Source: Bacillota bacterium
GTDB taxonomy: Bacteria > Bacillota > Clostridia > Acetivibrionales > DTU013
Assembly: GCA_023426125.1 (NCBI GenBank)
Contig: JAFABI010000049.1
Span: 73,562-137,561 of the forward strand
Length of the DNA stretch: 64,000 nucleotides
Reading direction: 5' to 3'
In this document: piece by piece, positions 42,193 to 50,947 of the stretch
Position numbering within the stretch: position 1 is the stretch's first letter
Layout of the letters: the number at the start of each line of letters is the position of its first letter
Made by a program: the position numbers and the translations under genes
The notes under the pieces: model-generated
The model's database searches: none
What the model was told of the DNA's origin: nothing
The model's input: only the letters and a program-made list of their open reading frames with translations

Positions 42193-43056
42193 TTGAGCAA
42201 TTTTAAAATAGGCGTCATGGTGGATTCCTTCAGGCTTTCCCTGGAGGAGGGTATTAAAAAGGCGGCGGAAGTTGGAGCCGCGGGTATCCAGATCTATTCA
42301 ACCAGCGGCGCTATGGCGCCGGAGAATTTATCTGTGCCAAGAAGAAAGGAAATCCTGGATTTAATCCGTTCAAACGGCCTTGTGGTTTCCGCTTTGTGCG
42401 GCGATCTCGGCGGCCACGGTTTTACCAGAAAAGAGGATAATGCCTGGAAAATCGAGAAGTCAAAGAGAATCATGGAGCTGGCCAGGGAGCTTGATACAAG
42501 GGTAGTGACCACACACATCGGCGTTGTCCCGGAGGATCCCGGCAATCCGAAGCGGGAAATACTCCAGGAGGCTTGCAGGACGCTTGGAGAGTATGGCGAA
42601 AGCGTCGGCGCCTGCTTTGCCATTGAGACGGGACCCGAACTTGCCTCTACGCTGGATGGTTTTCTTAAAAGCCTTGGCACAAAAGGAGTAGGCGTTAATT
42701 TTGACCCTGCCAACCTTGTCATGGTAACAGGCGACGATCCGGTAGCCGCCGTTTATACGCTAAAGGACTACATCGTCCATACCCATGCCAAGGACGGCGT
42801 AATGCTGCAGAAAACCCAACCGGAAAGGATTTATAATTTCTTTGCCGAAGGGGGCATCGAGGATATAAAGCTGGAGGAGTATTTCAGGGAAGTACCCCTG
42901 GGCGAAGGCTCCGTGGACTTCGGCAAATATCTTGACGCTTTGCGCTCCGTAGGATACAAAGGCTTTCTCACCATTGAAAGGGAAGTTGGCAGCAATCCGG
43001 AAGGAGATATAAGAAAAGCTGTGGATTTCCTGAAGAAAATAACAGCCGGCTGTTGA
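42193..43056 (+). CDS. Sugar phosphate isomerase/epimerase family protein (TIM barrel), first
   Basis: 287 residues from TTG 42193 (reads SNFKIGVMVDSF, with GGGGTGG upstream); ATG 42169 would add eight residues but has no ribosome site. Xylose-isomerase-like barrel with metal-site Glu/His/Asp in ETGPELAS, NFDPANLVM, VHTHAKDG and the terminal LTIERE. Members include hydroxypyruvate isomerase, tagatose epimerase and inosose dehydratase (IolE). Next to an inositol-dehydrogenase-like gene an IolE-like role is possible. First gene of a three-gene operon. Confidence 0.85.
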   Translation: MSNFKIGVMVDSFRLSLEEGIKKAAEVGAAGIQIYSTSGAMAPENLSVPRRKEILDLIRSNGLVVSALCGDLGGHGFTRKEDNAWKIEKSKRIMELARELDTRVVTTHIGVVPEDPGNPKREILQEACRTLGEYGESVGACFAIETGPELASTLDGFLKSLGTKGVGVNFDPANLVMVTGDDPVAAVYTLKDYIVHTHAKDGVMLQKTQPERIYNFFAEGGIEDIKLEEYFREVPLGEGSVDFGKYLDALRSVGYKGFLTIEREVGSNPEGDIRKAVDFLKKITAGC

Positions 43057-43120
43057 TGTTTGAGAATGCGCATTGCGGTACGGCACGAGGATCCATCAAG
43101 CACAATTGGAGGGAGTCATC

Positions 43121-44182
43121 ATGGATAGGAAAATCAAAATCGGTATAATAGGTACAGGCGGTATAAGCCATATGCATATGGTAGGATACACCGCACAGGA
43201 GAATGTCGAGGTAACGGCGGCGTGCGATCTGGATGAAAACAGGCTTGAAGCGTTTGGAAACAAATATGGCGTGGAGAAGCTTTATACGGATTATAATGAA
43301 ATGCTCCGGAAGGAAGAACTGGACGGAGTGAGCGTATGCACATGGAACAATGCCCATGCGCCTGCAACCATCGCGGCATTGGAGGCGGGAAAGAATGTCC
43401 TTTGCGAAAAGCCGATGGCGATGAATGTAAAAGAAGCTGCAGCGATGCAGGACGCCGCTGAAAAAGCCGGGAAGCTCCTGATGATCGGCTTTGTAAAGAG
43501 GTTTATGAAAGAGACGGAAATCTGCCGGGAATTTATTGAAAAGGGACACCTGGGGGATATCTATTATGCAAAGGCCACTTATCTGAGGAGATGCGGCAAC
43601 CCCGGCGGCTGGTTTGCAGATATGAAGCGTTCTGGGGGCGGGCCGCTGATCGACCTGGGAGTCCATGTCATCGACCAGGTGAGGTATCTGATGGGTAAGC
43701 CCAAAGCGGTATCCGTCTCGGCTGTCACTTTCAACAATCTTGGTCTCCGGTATGACATAAAAGGGATCGAACGTTATAAGGCAGCTGACTACAGCAACTA
43801 CTGTGATGTTGAAGATATGGCTTCCGCGCTTATCCGCTTCGACAATGGGGCTGCACTGGCAGTGGAGACCAGCTTCAGCCTCAATCTCAAGGAAGATACC
43901 GGAAACCTGGAATTGTTCGGGACCCGGGCGGGGATCAAGCTGGAGCCGAAGCTGGAAATTTATTCCCAGATGGAGGATTACCTTGTTGATATCTCTCCCC
44001 GGTATCATAAAGGGGATAAGGTCTTCGACCAGATATTCACCGCTGAAACAGCCCATTTTGTCGATTGCATCGCCAATGGTACCGATTGCATAAGCCCTGT
44101 GCAGGATGGGGTGGAGTTGATGAAAATACTTGAAGCGGCCTATGCTTCGGCAAAAGCAGGAAAAGAAGTCGTAATCGGATAA
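43121..44182 (+). CDS. Gfo/Idh/MocA-family oxidoreductase, paralogue of 25275-26354
   Basis: 353 residues from ATG 43121 (GGAGGGAG five bases before). IGIIGTGGISHMHM Rossmann start, CEKPMAMN with the conserved Lys near 95, and GGPLIDLGVHVIDQVRY near 180 with the active-site His. About half its residues match the 25275 protein by eye. Between two isomerase/epimerase genes it likely performs an oxidation followed by isomerisation of a sugar or cyclitol. Confidence 0.88.
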   Translation: MDRKIKIGIIGTGGISHMHMVGYTAQENVEVTAACDLDENRLEAFGNKYGVEKLYTDYNEMLRKEELDGVSVCTWNNAHAPATIAALEAGKNVLCEKPMAMNVKEAAAMQDAAEKAGKLLMIGFVKRFMKETEICREFIEKGHLGDIYYAKATYLRRCGNPGGWFADMKRSGGGPLIDLGVHVIDQVRYLMGKPKAVSVSAVTFNNLGLRYDIKGIERYKAADYSNYCDVEDMASALIRFDNGAALAVETSFSLNLKEDTGNLELFGTRAGIKLEPKLEIYSQMEDYLVDISPRYHKGDKVFDQIFTAETAHFVDCIANGTDCISPVQDGVELMKILEAAYASAKAGKEVVIG

Positions 44183-44201
44183 TGAAAGAGGTGTCTTTGT
44201 G

Positions 44202-45068
44202 ATGAAAATAGGTGTGAGTTCATATAGCTTTAGCAGGCTGGTAAAGCAAGGAAAAATGAAGCAGTTGGATGTGATTTCAAAGGCGAAGGAAATGGGGTTT
44301 GACGTTATCGAGTTCTCAACGCTGGACTTGACGGAAAACGAGACTCCCGAAACCTTTGCGCCGCTTATCCGCCAGGAGGCTGCCAGGGTAGGGATCGAAG
44401 TGGGGAATTATACCATTGGCGCCGACTTCATCAACAACCCGTCGGGAAGCTGGGAAGCTGAAGCGGAACGTTTGAAAAGCGAGGTGCGCGCCGCTTCGCT
44501 GATGGGCGCTCCCGGCATGCGGCATGACGCTACCAGGGGCTTTCCGGCGGATTACAAGGGCGCAAGGAGCTTTGACGATGCACTGCCTTTCCTTGTCGAG
44601 GGGTGCCGGCAAGTTACCAAATATGCTGCGGGTCTTGGGATCCGGACCATGGTGGAAAATCACGGATTTTTCTGCCAGGACAGCGAACGGGTGGAGAAGC
44701 TGGTGTGCGGCGTAAATCACCCGAATTTCGGACTGCTGATCGATATGGGGAATTTCCTGTGCGCCGATGAAGACCCGGCCAAAGCGGTGGGAAGATTGCT
44801 TCCCTATGCATTTCATGTCCACGCCAAGGATTTTCATGTAAAATCAGGCATGCTGCCTGACCCGGGGACGGGCTGGTTCAAAAGCCGCGGCGGAAATTAC
44901 CTGCGGGGAGCGATCATCGGGCATGGCGAAGTTCCTGTGGTACAATGCCTGGAGATTATGAAGAATGCCGAATATGGCGGAGTTCTTTCCATTGAGTTCG
45001 AAGGCATGGAGGAACCGCTGGAAGGTATCGCCATCGGCCTTACAAACCTGCGCAGGTATATAAAATGA
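44202..45068 (+). CDS. Sugar phosphate isomerase/epimerase family protein (TIM barrel), second
   Basis: 288 residues from ATG 44202 (AGAGGTG upstream; GTG 44199 also possible). Barrel with metal-site residues in MVENHGFFCQ, LLIDMGNFLC, FHVHAKDFH and LSIEFEGME. Different in detail from the protein at 42193, so the two probably act on successive intermediates. Last gene of the operon, followed by a terminator. Confidence 0.86.
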   Translation: MKIGVSSYSFSRLVKQGKMKQLDVISKAKEMGFDVIEFSTLDLTENETPETFAPLIRQEAARVGIEVGNYTIGADFINNPSGSWEAEAERLKSEVRAASLMGAPGMRHDATRGFPADYKGARSFDDALPFLVEGCRQVTKYAAGLGIRTMVENHGFFCQDSERVEKLVCGVNHPNFGLLIDMGNFLCADEDPAKAVGRLLPYAFHVHAKDFHVKSGMLPDPGTGWFKSRGGNYLRGAIIGHGEVPVVQCLEIMKNAEYGGVLSIEFEGMEEPLEGIAIGLTNLRRYIK

Positions 45069-45075
45069 GCAACGT

Positions 45076-45108
45076 AGGGGCGGCCATTGGCCGCTCTTCT
45101 TTTTTTAC
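45076..45108 (+). terminator. Terminator of isomerase/oxidoreductase operon
   Basis: GCGGCC / GGCCGC stem with an ATT loop near 45079-45093, then TCTTCTTTTTTT. Confidence 0.8.
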
Positions 45109-45109
45109 C

Positions 45110-45220
45110 TTATGCCGTCAGGTCTGTGTCTGAGACCATCCGCCCTTCGTATTCCGCAACAAACGCCAGCTTTTCCAGCATTTCTTCTTCAATGCGGATA
45201 GATATGCTTTTTACCGCCAT
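45110..45220 (-). pseudogene. Truncated ribbon-helix-helix protein
   Basis: 36 residues from ATG 45220 with AGAGGAGAT upstream. It opens KSISIRIEEEMLEKLAFVAEYEGR, the strand and first helix of an Arc/CopG-type DNA-binding protein. The usual second helix (typically ..NSQ-x-L-x-LIR..) is replaced by MVSDTDLTA and a stop. Without the second helix it cannot form the normal fold. Probably a remnant cut when the flanking sequence changed. Confidence 0.6.
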
Positions 45221-45291
45221 TCGCTCATCTCCTCTAAAAAAATCGAAGTGTGCTGACGCAATTTTAGAACAAATAAATATTCTCAGTTCTC

Positions 45292-45352
45292 TTGACAAAC
45301 AGAAATCCGCATGCTATTATAAACAGCGTTAGCTAACTTTGTTCGCGAAACA
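45292..45352 (+). promoter_or_regulatory. TetR-gene promoter with palindromic operator
   Basis: TTGACA (45292-45297), a 17 bp spacer and TATTAT (45315-45320). GTTAGCTAAC (45328-45337) follows at the start site, then TTTGTTCGC. Similar words recur at 46049-46079, before the transporter genes. Confidence 0.75.
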
Positions 45353-45362
45353 GGAGTGATAA

Positions 45363-45992
45363 ATGCCAAAGGATAAGAGCGGAACGCTGGAAAAAATAAT
45401 TCCGTGTGCGAAAAAGGAATTTTTAGATAAGGGTTTCGAACGAGCTTCCCTGCGGACGATTGCCGCCGATGCAGATATGTCCGCGGCAGGATTATATCGT
45501 CATTTTGAAAGTAAGGAAGCTATGTTCGATGCACTGGTCGCTCCCCTCGTGGATACATATCTTCGCAACTATCAGGAATCCATGCGGCGCAACTATGCGC
45601 TTCTGGATACGGAAGAAATTAAAAAGTTCTGGGTGATCTCCGAGGAGGAGGGCCTGCAATATGTAAACTTCATTTATGACCATTTTGAGGAATTCAAGCT
45701 CCTGCTAACTCGTTCGGATGGTACAAAGCACCAGAACTTTGTCCACGATGTCTCGGAGATGGAAGTCAAGGAAATGACCAGACTGATGGACGAGCTGCGA
45801 AGCAGAGGTTTTTCGGTGAAGGATATTTCGCAGGATGAGCTTCATATGCTCATAAGCGGCTATGTCACCTCTATATTTGAAGTGGTCATTCACGACTATC
45901 CACGGGAAAAGGCCATTACACATGTCAAAACGCTGATGAAATTTTTATATCCTGGTTGGATAAAGGCTTTCGGTATGGAAGGCATCGTTTAA
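45363..45992 (+). CDS. TetR-family transcriptional repressor
   Basis: 209 residues, AGGAG seven bases before the ATG. Helix-turn-helix in the first 60 residues: FERASLRTIAADADMSAAGLYRHFESKEAMF. The C-terminal helical part (~70-205) binds an unknown ligand. It starts the block of two ABC genes and an ECF transporter and should repress both itself and them through the GTTAG/CTAAC sites. Confidence 0.9.
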   Translation: MPKDKSGTLEKIIPCAKKEFLDKGFERASLRTIAADADMSAAGLYRHFESKEAMFDALVAPLVDTYLRNYQESMRRNYALLDTEEIKKFWVISEEEGLQYVNFIYDHFEEFKLLLTRSDGTKHQNFVHDVSEMEVKEMTRLMDELRSRGFSVKDISQDELHMLISGYVTSIFEVVIHDYPREKAITHVKTLMKFLYPGWIKAFGMEGIV

Positions 45993-46011
45993 AACTAAAC
46001 GAACAAAATGA

Positions 46012-46079
46012 AATCCCGGGGATTCGGCCCCGAATTTTTTTATTTTAGGAGTTAGAGAACACTAACTCGAATTGTTCGC
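46012..46079 (+). promoter_or_regulatory. tetR terminator and second TetR-like operator
   Basis: CGGGG..CCCCG with TTTTTTTATTTT (46012-46046) ends the tetR transcript. GAGTTAG (46049-46055) and CTAACTC (46062-46068) then form a perfect dyad followed by GTTCGC. The spacing differs from the first site (six bases instead of none), so the true operator may be CTAAC..GTTCGC. Confidence 0.6.
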
Positions 46080-46102
46080 AAAAAAGGAACGGGGTGACAC
46101 AC

Positions 46103-47848
46103 TTGGAAAAAGAAAAAGCGCAAAGCCCGTTTAGAAGACTCATGGGTTTTGCATCGTACCATAAGGGAAAATATGCTGCCTCCGTGCTTCTTGCGGTTGT
46201 TGGTGTTGCCGGGGGACTGATTCCCTATGTGGGCGTGTCCCAGATTATTATTCACCTGCTGGCCGGGACAAGGAGCGATGTGGGGTTTTATCTGATGTGG
46301 TGCGGCATTTCGGGCGGAGGGCTTATCCTCAAAACCATTTGCATGAACTGGTCGACTGCCCTGTCCCATGAGGCAACATTTTCAGTCATCGCGGAGGTAC
46401 GCACCAAGCTGGTTGAGAAGCTGGCTCTCGTCCCCATGGGGTATGTACTTGAAACGCCATCCGGTCAATTCAAGAACATCATTGTGGAAAAGGCGGACAG
46501 TCTGGAGACGCCGCTGGCGCATGTGTTGCCGGAAATGACCTCCAATCTTTTGATTCCGCTGGGTATTATCGTATACATGTTTATTCTGGACTGGCGTATG
46601 GCGTTGGTTTCACTTATCACACTTCCGCTTGGGTTTATCTTCTACATGATGATGATGCGAGATTATTCTGAAAAATACGCTGGCGTTATGAAGGCAGGCA
46701 AGCACATGAGCGGAACCATGGTGGAATACATAAACGGCATTGAGGTCATCAAAGCCTTCAATCAGTCTGCAAAGTCTTACGCGAAGTTCACCGATTCGGT
46801 GAAGGCTAATGTGAACGTAGTTTTGGACTGGATTCGCTCCACACAGGTGTATTCCGCCATTTCGCAGGGAGTCTGGCCAGCTGTGTTGTTGGGCGTGCTG
46901 CCTATCGGATGCCTGTTTTGCATGAACGGCTCATTGGGGGGCGGAGAATTTATCACGATTGCAATCCTGTCCCTTGGCATTTCCGCGCCAATTCTATCCG
47001 CCATGATCTATACGGATGATATCGCGAAAATCGGTGCTGTTGTAGGAGAAGTGGGACAGGTGCTGGATTTGCCAGAGCTAAACCGGCCGAAGGAAAACAA
47101 AAAGTTCGATAACCGGAATATTGTGCTTGAACATGTCTGCTTTTCCTACGGGAAAGAAGAGGTACTCTCGGATGTAAACCTGGAAATCAAGGAGGGTTCG
47201 ATTACAGCCTTTGTTGGGCCGTCCGGCGGAGGAAAGTCCACCATTGCAAAGCTTATCGCCTCCTTCTGGGATATAAGCAGAGGGCGCATTACGCTGGGCG
47301 GCGTAGATGTCCAGGATATACCATTAGAACAGATTATGGACGAGATTGCCTATGTATCGCAGGACAACTATCTATTCAACGATACCATCCGTAACAATAT
47401 CCGCATGGGAAAACCGGGTGTCATGGACGAGGAGGTCGAAGCGGCTGCGAAGGCGTCCGGCTGTCATGACTTTATTATAAAGCTGGAACACGGCTACGAA
47501 ACCGTTGCCGGTGGAGCCGGAGGCCACCTTTCCGGTGGAGAACGGCAGCGTATTGCTATTGCACGGGCCACGCTCAAGGATGCAAGCATTATTATTTTCG
47601 ACGAGGCAACCGCCTACACCGACCCGGAAAATGAGGCGGTGATTCAGGCGGCGGTATCCAAGCTCATCCTCGGCAAAACGCTGATCGTCATCGCTCACCG
47701 TCTATCCACCATTACCGATTCGGATAAAATCGTGGTCATTGAAAACGGCAGGGTTCTGGCGGAAGGAACGCATGAGGTGCTTCTGGCGGGCTGTAAACTA
47801 TACCACCGTATGTTTACAGCACACATGGAAGTGCGCGATGCGTCTTGA
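46103..47848 (+). CDS. Exporter-fold ABC half-transporter (first of pair)
   Basis: 581 residues from TTG 46103 with GGGGTG six bases before (GTG 46094 is an alternative). Six membrane helices to ~310, then ATPase: VGPSGGGKST (Walker A), LSGGERQRIAIARA (signature), IIIFDEATAYTDPENE (Walker B) and IAHRLST. The ATA-x-x-DPENE form is shared by the partner. It forms a heterodimer with the next gene. Pairs of this kind next to ECF genes include siderophore importers such as YbtPQ/IrtAB, so import rather than drug export is possible. Confidence 0.85.
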   Translation: MEKEKAQSPFRRLMGFASYHKGKYAASVLLAVVGVAGGLIPYVGVSQIIIHLLAGTRSDVGFYLMWCGISGGGLILKTICMNWSTALSHEATFSVIAEVRTKLVEKLALVPMGYVLETPSGQFKNIIVEKADSLETPLAHVLPEMTSNLLIPLGIIVYMFILDWRMALVSLITLPLGFIFYMMMMRDYSEKYAGVMKAGKHMSGTMVEYINGIEVIKAFNQSAKSYAKFTDSVKANVNVVLDWIRSTQVYSAISQGVWPAVLLGVLPIGCLFCMNGSLGGGEFITIAILSLGISAPILSAMIYTDDIAKIGAVVGEVGQVLDLPELNRPKENKKFDNRNIVLEHVCFSYGKEEVLSDVNLEIKEGSITAFVGPSGGGKSTIAKLIASFWDISRGRITLGGVDVQDIPLEQIMDEIAYVSQDNYLFNDTIRNNIRMGKPGVMDEEVEAAAKASGCHDFIIKLEHGYETVAGGAGGHLSGGERQRIAIARATLKDASIIIFDEATAYTDPENEAVIQAAVSKLILGKTLIVIAHRLSTITDSDKIVVIENGRVLAEGTHEVLLAGCKLYHRMFTAHMEVRDAS

Positions 47849-47862
47849 GGGGAGGGATATCT

Positions 47863-49602
47863 TTGCTTGAAATGTTCAAAAAGTTCTTCCGGTTCGCGGA
47901 CAGCCAGAAATCAAAATGGGTGAAAAGCATTGTTTTTACCCTGTTCAAGTCCGTTTTCACATCCATTGAGCTTCTTGCCATCGCCATCGTGCTGCGTGCG
48001 ATTGCCACGGATTCCGTGACCCACACAACGGCGCTGGCCGCTCTGGGGATCATGCTGGTGAGTATCATCGGCACCATTGTGATGCGGCATTTGGCCCAAA
48101 ACAGCCAGTCCTTCGGATGTTATATCATGAGTGGGGATAAGCGCATACAGATTGGTGATCGCCTGAAGCTGATGCCCATGGGGTATTTTAACAGCCACAG
48201 TCTTGGCAACATCACCGCTGCGGCGACCTCCACCATGGAGGACATTGAAAACACCGCGCCGCGTATCATCGTCAACTATCTCAACGGCCTAATCCACGGG
48301 TTTGTCATAACCCTTGCGCTGACCATCTTTGAGTGGCAGATTGGGCTGATTGCCATGGCGGGGCTGGTATTGTTTCTGCTCATTAACCTATTGCTTCACA
48401 AGCGCGCACGTAAGGCATCACAGACCAGGCAGGAGGCCCAAGCCGAGCTGGTGGACGCGGTGCTGGAATACATACAGGGCATGAGCGTTGTAAAATCCTT
48501 CGGAATCGAGGCGTCGGCCGGGCAGAAAATTCACCGGGCAATCGCCGATAGCGAGCGAAGGAACATCGGCCTTGAAAAAAAGACCATCCCTTTTATGGCC
48601 GTGCAGCAGCTTGTCTTGCGCGTTATCAGCACGATTATGATCACTTTGTCGGTAGTGCTGTACCTTTATGGATCGATGGAGCTTTCCATCTGCCTGCTGA
48701 TGCTCCTTTCCGGCTTCATTGTGTTCAGCGAGCTGGAGAGCGGCGGCAGTATGTCTGCTTTCCTGCGTCTGATTGACGCCTCCATTGATCGGGTGAATGA
48801 AATACAGAAAATCCCTGTCATGGACCTTGAGGGGACACAGCAAAAACCCGGTAATATGGATATTGTTTTCAATGATGTATCCTTCTCCTATGGTGAAAAA
48901 ACGATTATCGACCATATTAGCCTTACGATACCCGCAAAAACAACCACAGCGATTGTCGGGCCGTCCGGCAGCGGAAAGACCACGCTATGCAGCTTGATCG
49001 CCCGTTTCTGGGATGTGGACGAAGGCAGCATTACTTTGGGCGGTACAGATATTCGGGAATACAAGCTGGACAGCCTCCTGCAAAATATCAGCATGGTCTT
49101 TCAGCAGGTATATTTGTTCAATGATACCATCGCCAATAATATCCGGCTCGGAAAGCCGGAGGCGACGCGGGAAGAAGTCAGAGAAGCTGCAAGAAAAGCC
49201 TGCTGTCATGATTTTATAAGCCTGCTGCCCAACGGCTATGACACGGTCATCGGCGAGGGCGGCGCTACGCTCTCCGGAGGGGAAAAGCAGCGCATCTCCA
49301 TTGCCCGTGCGCTTTTGAAGGATGCGCCCATCGTCATATTGGACGAGGCAACTGCGAATGTAGACCCGGAAAACGAGAATGCTCTGCAGCAGGCAATTGT
49401 GGAGCTGACCAGAGACAAGACTGTTATTATGATTGCACACCGTCTCAAAACGGTACGAAACGCCCATCAGATCATCGTGCTGGATGCAGGGAAAATCGTG
49501 CAGACAGGCACACACGAGGAGTTGCTCGCACAAAAAGGGCTCTACGCGGACTTTATTCATGTCCGCGAAAAGGCCGTGGGCTGGAAAATTGCCAGCACAT
49601 AA
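47863..49602 (+). CDS. Exporter-fold ABC half-transporter (second of pair)
   Basis: 579 residues from TTG 47863 (GGGGAGGG upstream), start 14 bases after the previous stop. Six helices to ~310, ATPase with VGPSGSGKTT, LSGGEKQRISIARA, IVILDEATANVDPENE and IAHRLKT. Both ATPase sites of the pair look complete. Partner of the upstream half-transporter. Codon and base use match the flanking ECF genes; this block looks slightly more GC-rich than the AraC clusters. Confidence 0.86.
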   Translation: MLEMFKKFFRFADSQKSKWVKSIVFTLFKSVFTSIELLAIAIVLRAIATDSVTHTTALAALGIMLVSIIGTIVMRHLAQNSQSFGCYIMSGDKRIQIGDRLKLMPMGYFNSHSLGNITAAATSTMEDIENTAPRIIVNYLNGLIHGFVITLALTIFEWQIGLIAMAGLVLFLLINLLLHKRARKASQTRQEAQAELVDAVLEYIQGMSVVKSFGIEASAGQKIHRAIADSERRNIGLEKKTIPFMAVQQLVLRVISTIMITLSVVLYLYGSMELSICLLMLLSGFIVFSELESGGSMSAFLRLIDASIDRVNEIQKIPVMDLEGTQQKPGNMDIVFNDVSFSYGEKTIIDHISLTIPAKTTTAIVGPSGSGKTTLCSLIARFWDVDEGSITLGGTDIREYKLDSLLQNISMVFQQVYLFNDTIANNIRLGKPEATREEVREAARKACCHDFISLLPNGYDTVIGEGGATLSGGEKQRISIARALLKDAPIVILDEATANVDPENENALQQAIVELTRDKTVIMIAHRLKTVRNAHQIIVLDAGKIVQTGTHEELLAQKGLYADFIHVREKAVGWKIAST

Positions 49603-49635
49603 GGCTTAACTATAATTTTTATGGAGGTTATTGGA

Positions 49636-50220
49636 ATGAGCAAGAAAAAACTGGACGTCAAGGATTTAATCAACGTAGGTATCTTCGCCGCAATGTATTA
49701 TATTTTACTGATCGTAGCTGGCTTTTTGGGATACATCCCCATCTTCTCGGTGCTGTTTCCGCTTGTGGTGGCGCTTCTTTGCGGGATTCCCTTTGTTCTC
49801 TTTTTGACCAGGGCAAAGACCTTTGGCATGATTACCATTATGGGCGTGCTTTTGGGGATTCTGAACCTGGCCTTTGGGGCAGGCTGGTATTCGGTTGTCA
49901 CCGGCCTTCTCTGCGGTCTGCTTGCCGACCTGATATGCAAGGCCGGAGAATATAAGAGCTGGAAGCATATGGTTGTGTGCTTTTGCGTATTCAGCCAATG
50001 GGTGATCGGCTCGATGCTTCCCATGTGGATTATGAAAGACAGCTATTTTGCAATGGTGCGTGATATGCAGGGCGCCGCCTTTGCCGAATCGCTGGAGTCT
50101 CTGATCACCGGCTGGATGCTGGCGCTGCTTATCGTTCTGACGGCAGTCGCAGCCGTCATCGGAGCGTATCTAGGTAAAGCTGTGCTCAAAAAGCACTTTG
50201 CAAGGGCAGGAATCGCATAA
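49636..50220 (+). CDS. ECF transporter S component, MptD family
   Basis: 194 residues from ATG 49636 (GGAGG upstream). Five or six helices with the opening KKKLDVKDLINVGIFAAMYYI and VTGLLCGLLADLICKAGEY, typical of the MptD/Trep_Strep S-component family. It binds the substrate in the membrane and docks on EcfT. The substrate of the family is not firmly known. Its stop overlaps the EcfT start by one base. Confidence 0.87.
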   Translation: MSKKKLDVKDLINVGIFAAMYYILLIVAGFLGYIPIFSVLFPLVVALLCGIPFVLFLTRAKTFGMITIMGVLLGILNLAFGAGWYSVVTGLLCGLLADLICKAGEYKSWKHMVVCFCVFSQWVIGSMLPMWIMKDSYFAMVRDMQGAAFAESLESLITGWMLALLIVLTAVAAVIGAYLGKAVLKKHFARAGIA

Positions 50221-50933
50221 TGCCGCAGACGGAACCAATTAAAACATCGGAAGGCATGCAGCTTGACCCGCGAACCAAGGTATACCTTCTGCTACTCATA
50301 AATATTGTCATATTTGCTACAAATCCCAGCGGCTACCAACTGATAGCAAAAGGAGCACTGGCGGCCATACCCTTTGCGCTGCTGTGCAGTGCCGGGAAGT
50401 GGAGGCAGGGTTTTATTTACGCCGTTTTATATGTGGCAGGACAACTGGCCGAAACCTATCTTACCGAATACGCCGCCGGACTGTGGGGCCTTCTGCTGCG
50501 CTTTACCGCGCAGATGCTCAACAGGCTCGTTCCAATTGTCATCATGGCCTACTATTTAGTCAGGACGACGGAAGTTAGCGCATTTATCGCTGCAATGGAA
50601 CGGATGCATGTTACGAGGAAAATCGTTATCCCGCTTGCAGTTATATTTCGCTTTTTTCCAACCATTGCGGAGGAATCCCGCGCTATCAATGACGCCATGC
50701 GCATGCGCGGCATTGGTTTTCGCGGGAGCCCGTTGGCTATGCTGGAATACCGTCTTGTTCCCCTGATGATGTCGATTGCCAAGATCGGCAACGAGCTGTC
50801 GGCTGCGGCGCTCACGAGAGGCTTGAGCATCACAGGAGAGCGCACCAACATATATATAATCGGGGTTGGTGTGCGGGATGCTGTGTTTGGCCTCTGGGCG
50901 ACGGCGGCCGCAATCCTGTTTTTCATTCTGTAG
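50220..50933 (+). CDS. Energy-coupling factor transmembrane protein EcfT
   Basis: 237 residues; ATG overlaps the preceding stop. Helices at the N-terminal half, then the coupling helices with AMRMRGIGF near 160 and ALTRGLSI near 200, the two Ala-Arg-Gly coupling motifs of EcfT. It joins the S component to the fused ATPase that follows. Confidence 0.92.
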   Translation: MPQTEPIKTSEGMQLDPRTKVYLLLLINIVIFATNPSGYQLIAKGALAAIPFALLCSAGKWRQGFIYAVLYVAGQLAETYLTEYAAGLWGLLLRFTAQMLNRLVPIVIMAYYLVRTTEVSAFIAAMERMHVTRKIVIPLAVIFRFFPTIAEESRAINDAMRMRGIGFRGSPLAMLEYRLVPLMMSIAKIGNELSAAALTRGLSITGERTNIYIIGVGVRDAVFGLWATAAAILFFIL

Positions 50934-50947
50934 AGGGAGGGATGCGC

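Noticed and set aside
42968..44056. 362-residue minus-strand frame opposite the oxidoreductase
   Set aside because: Mirror of a typical Gfo/Idh/MocA gene; no motif, no ribosome site.
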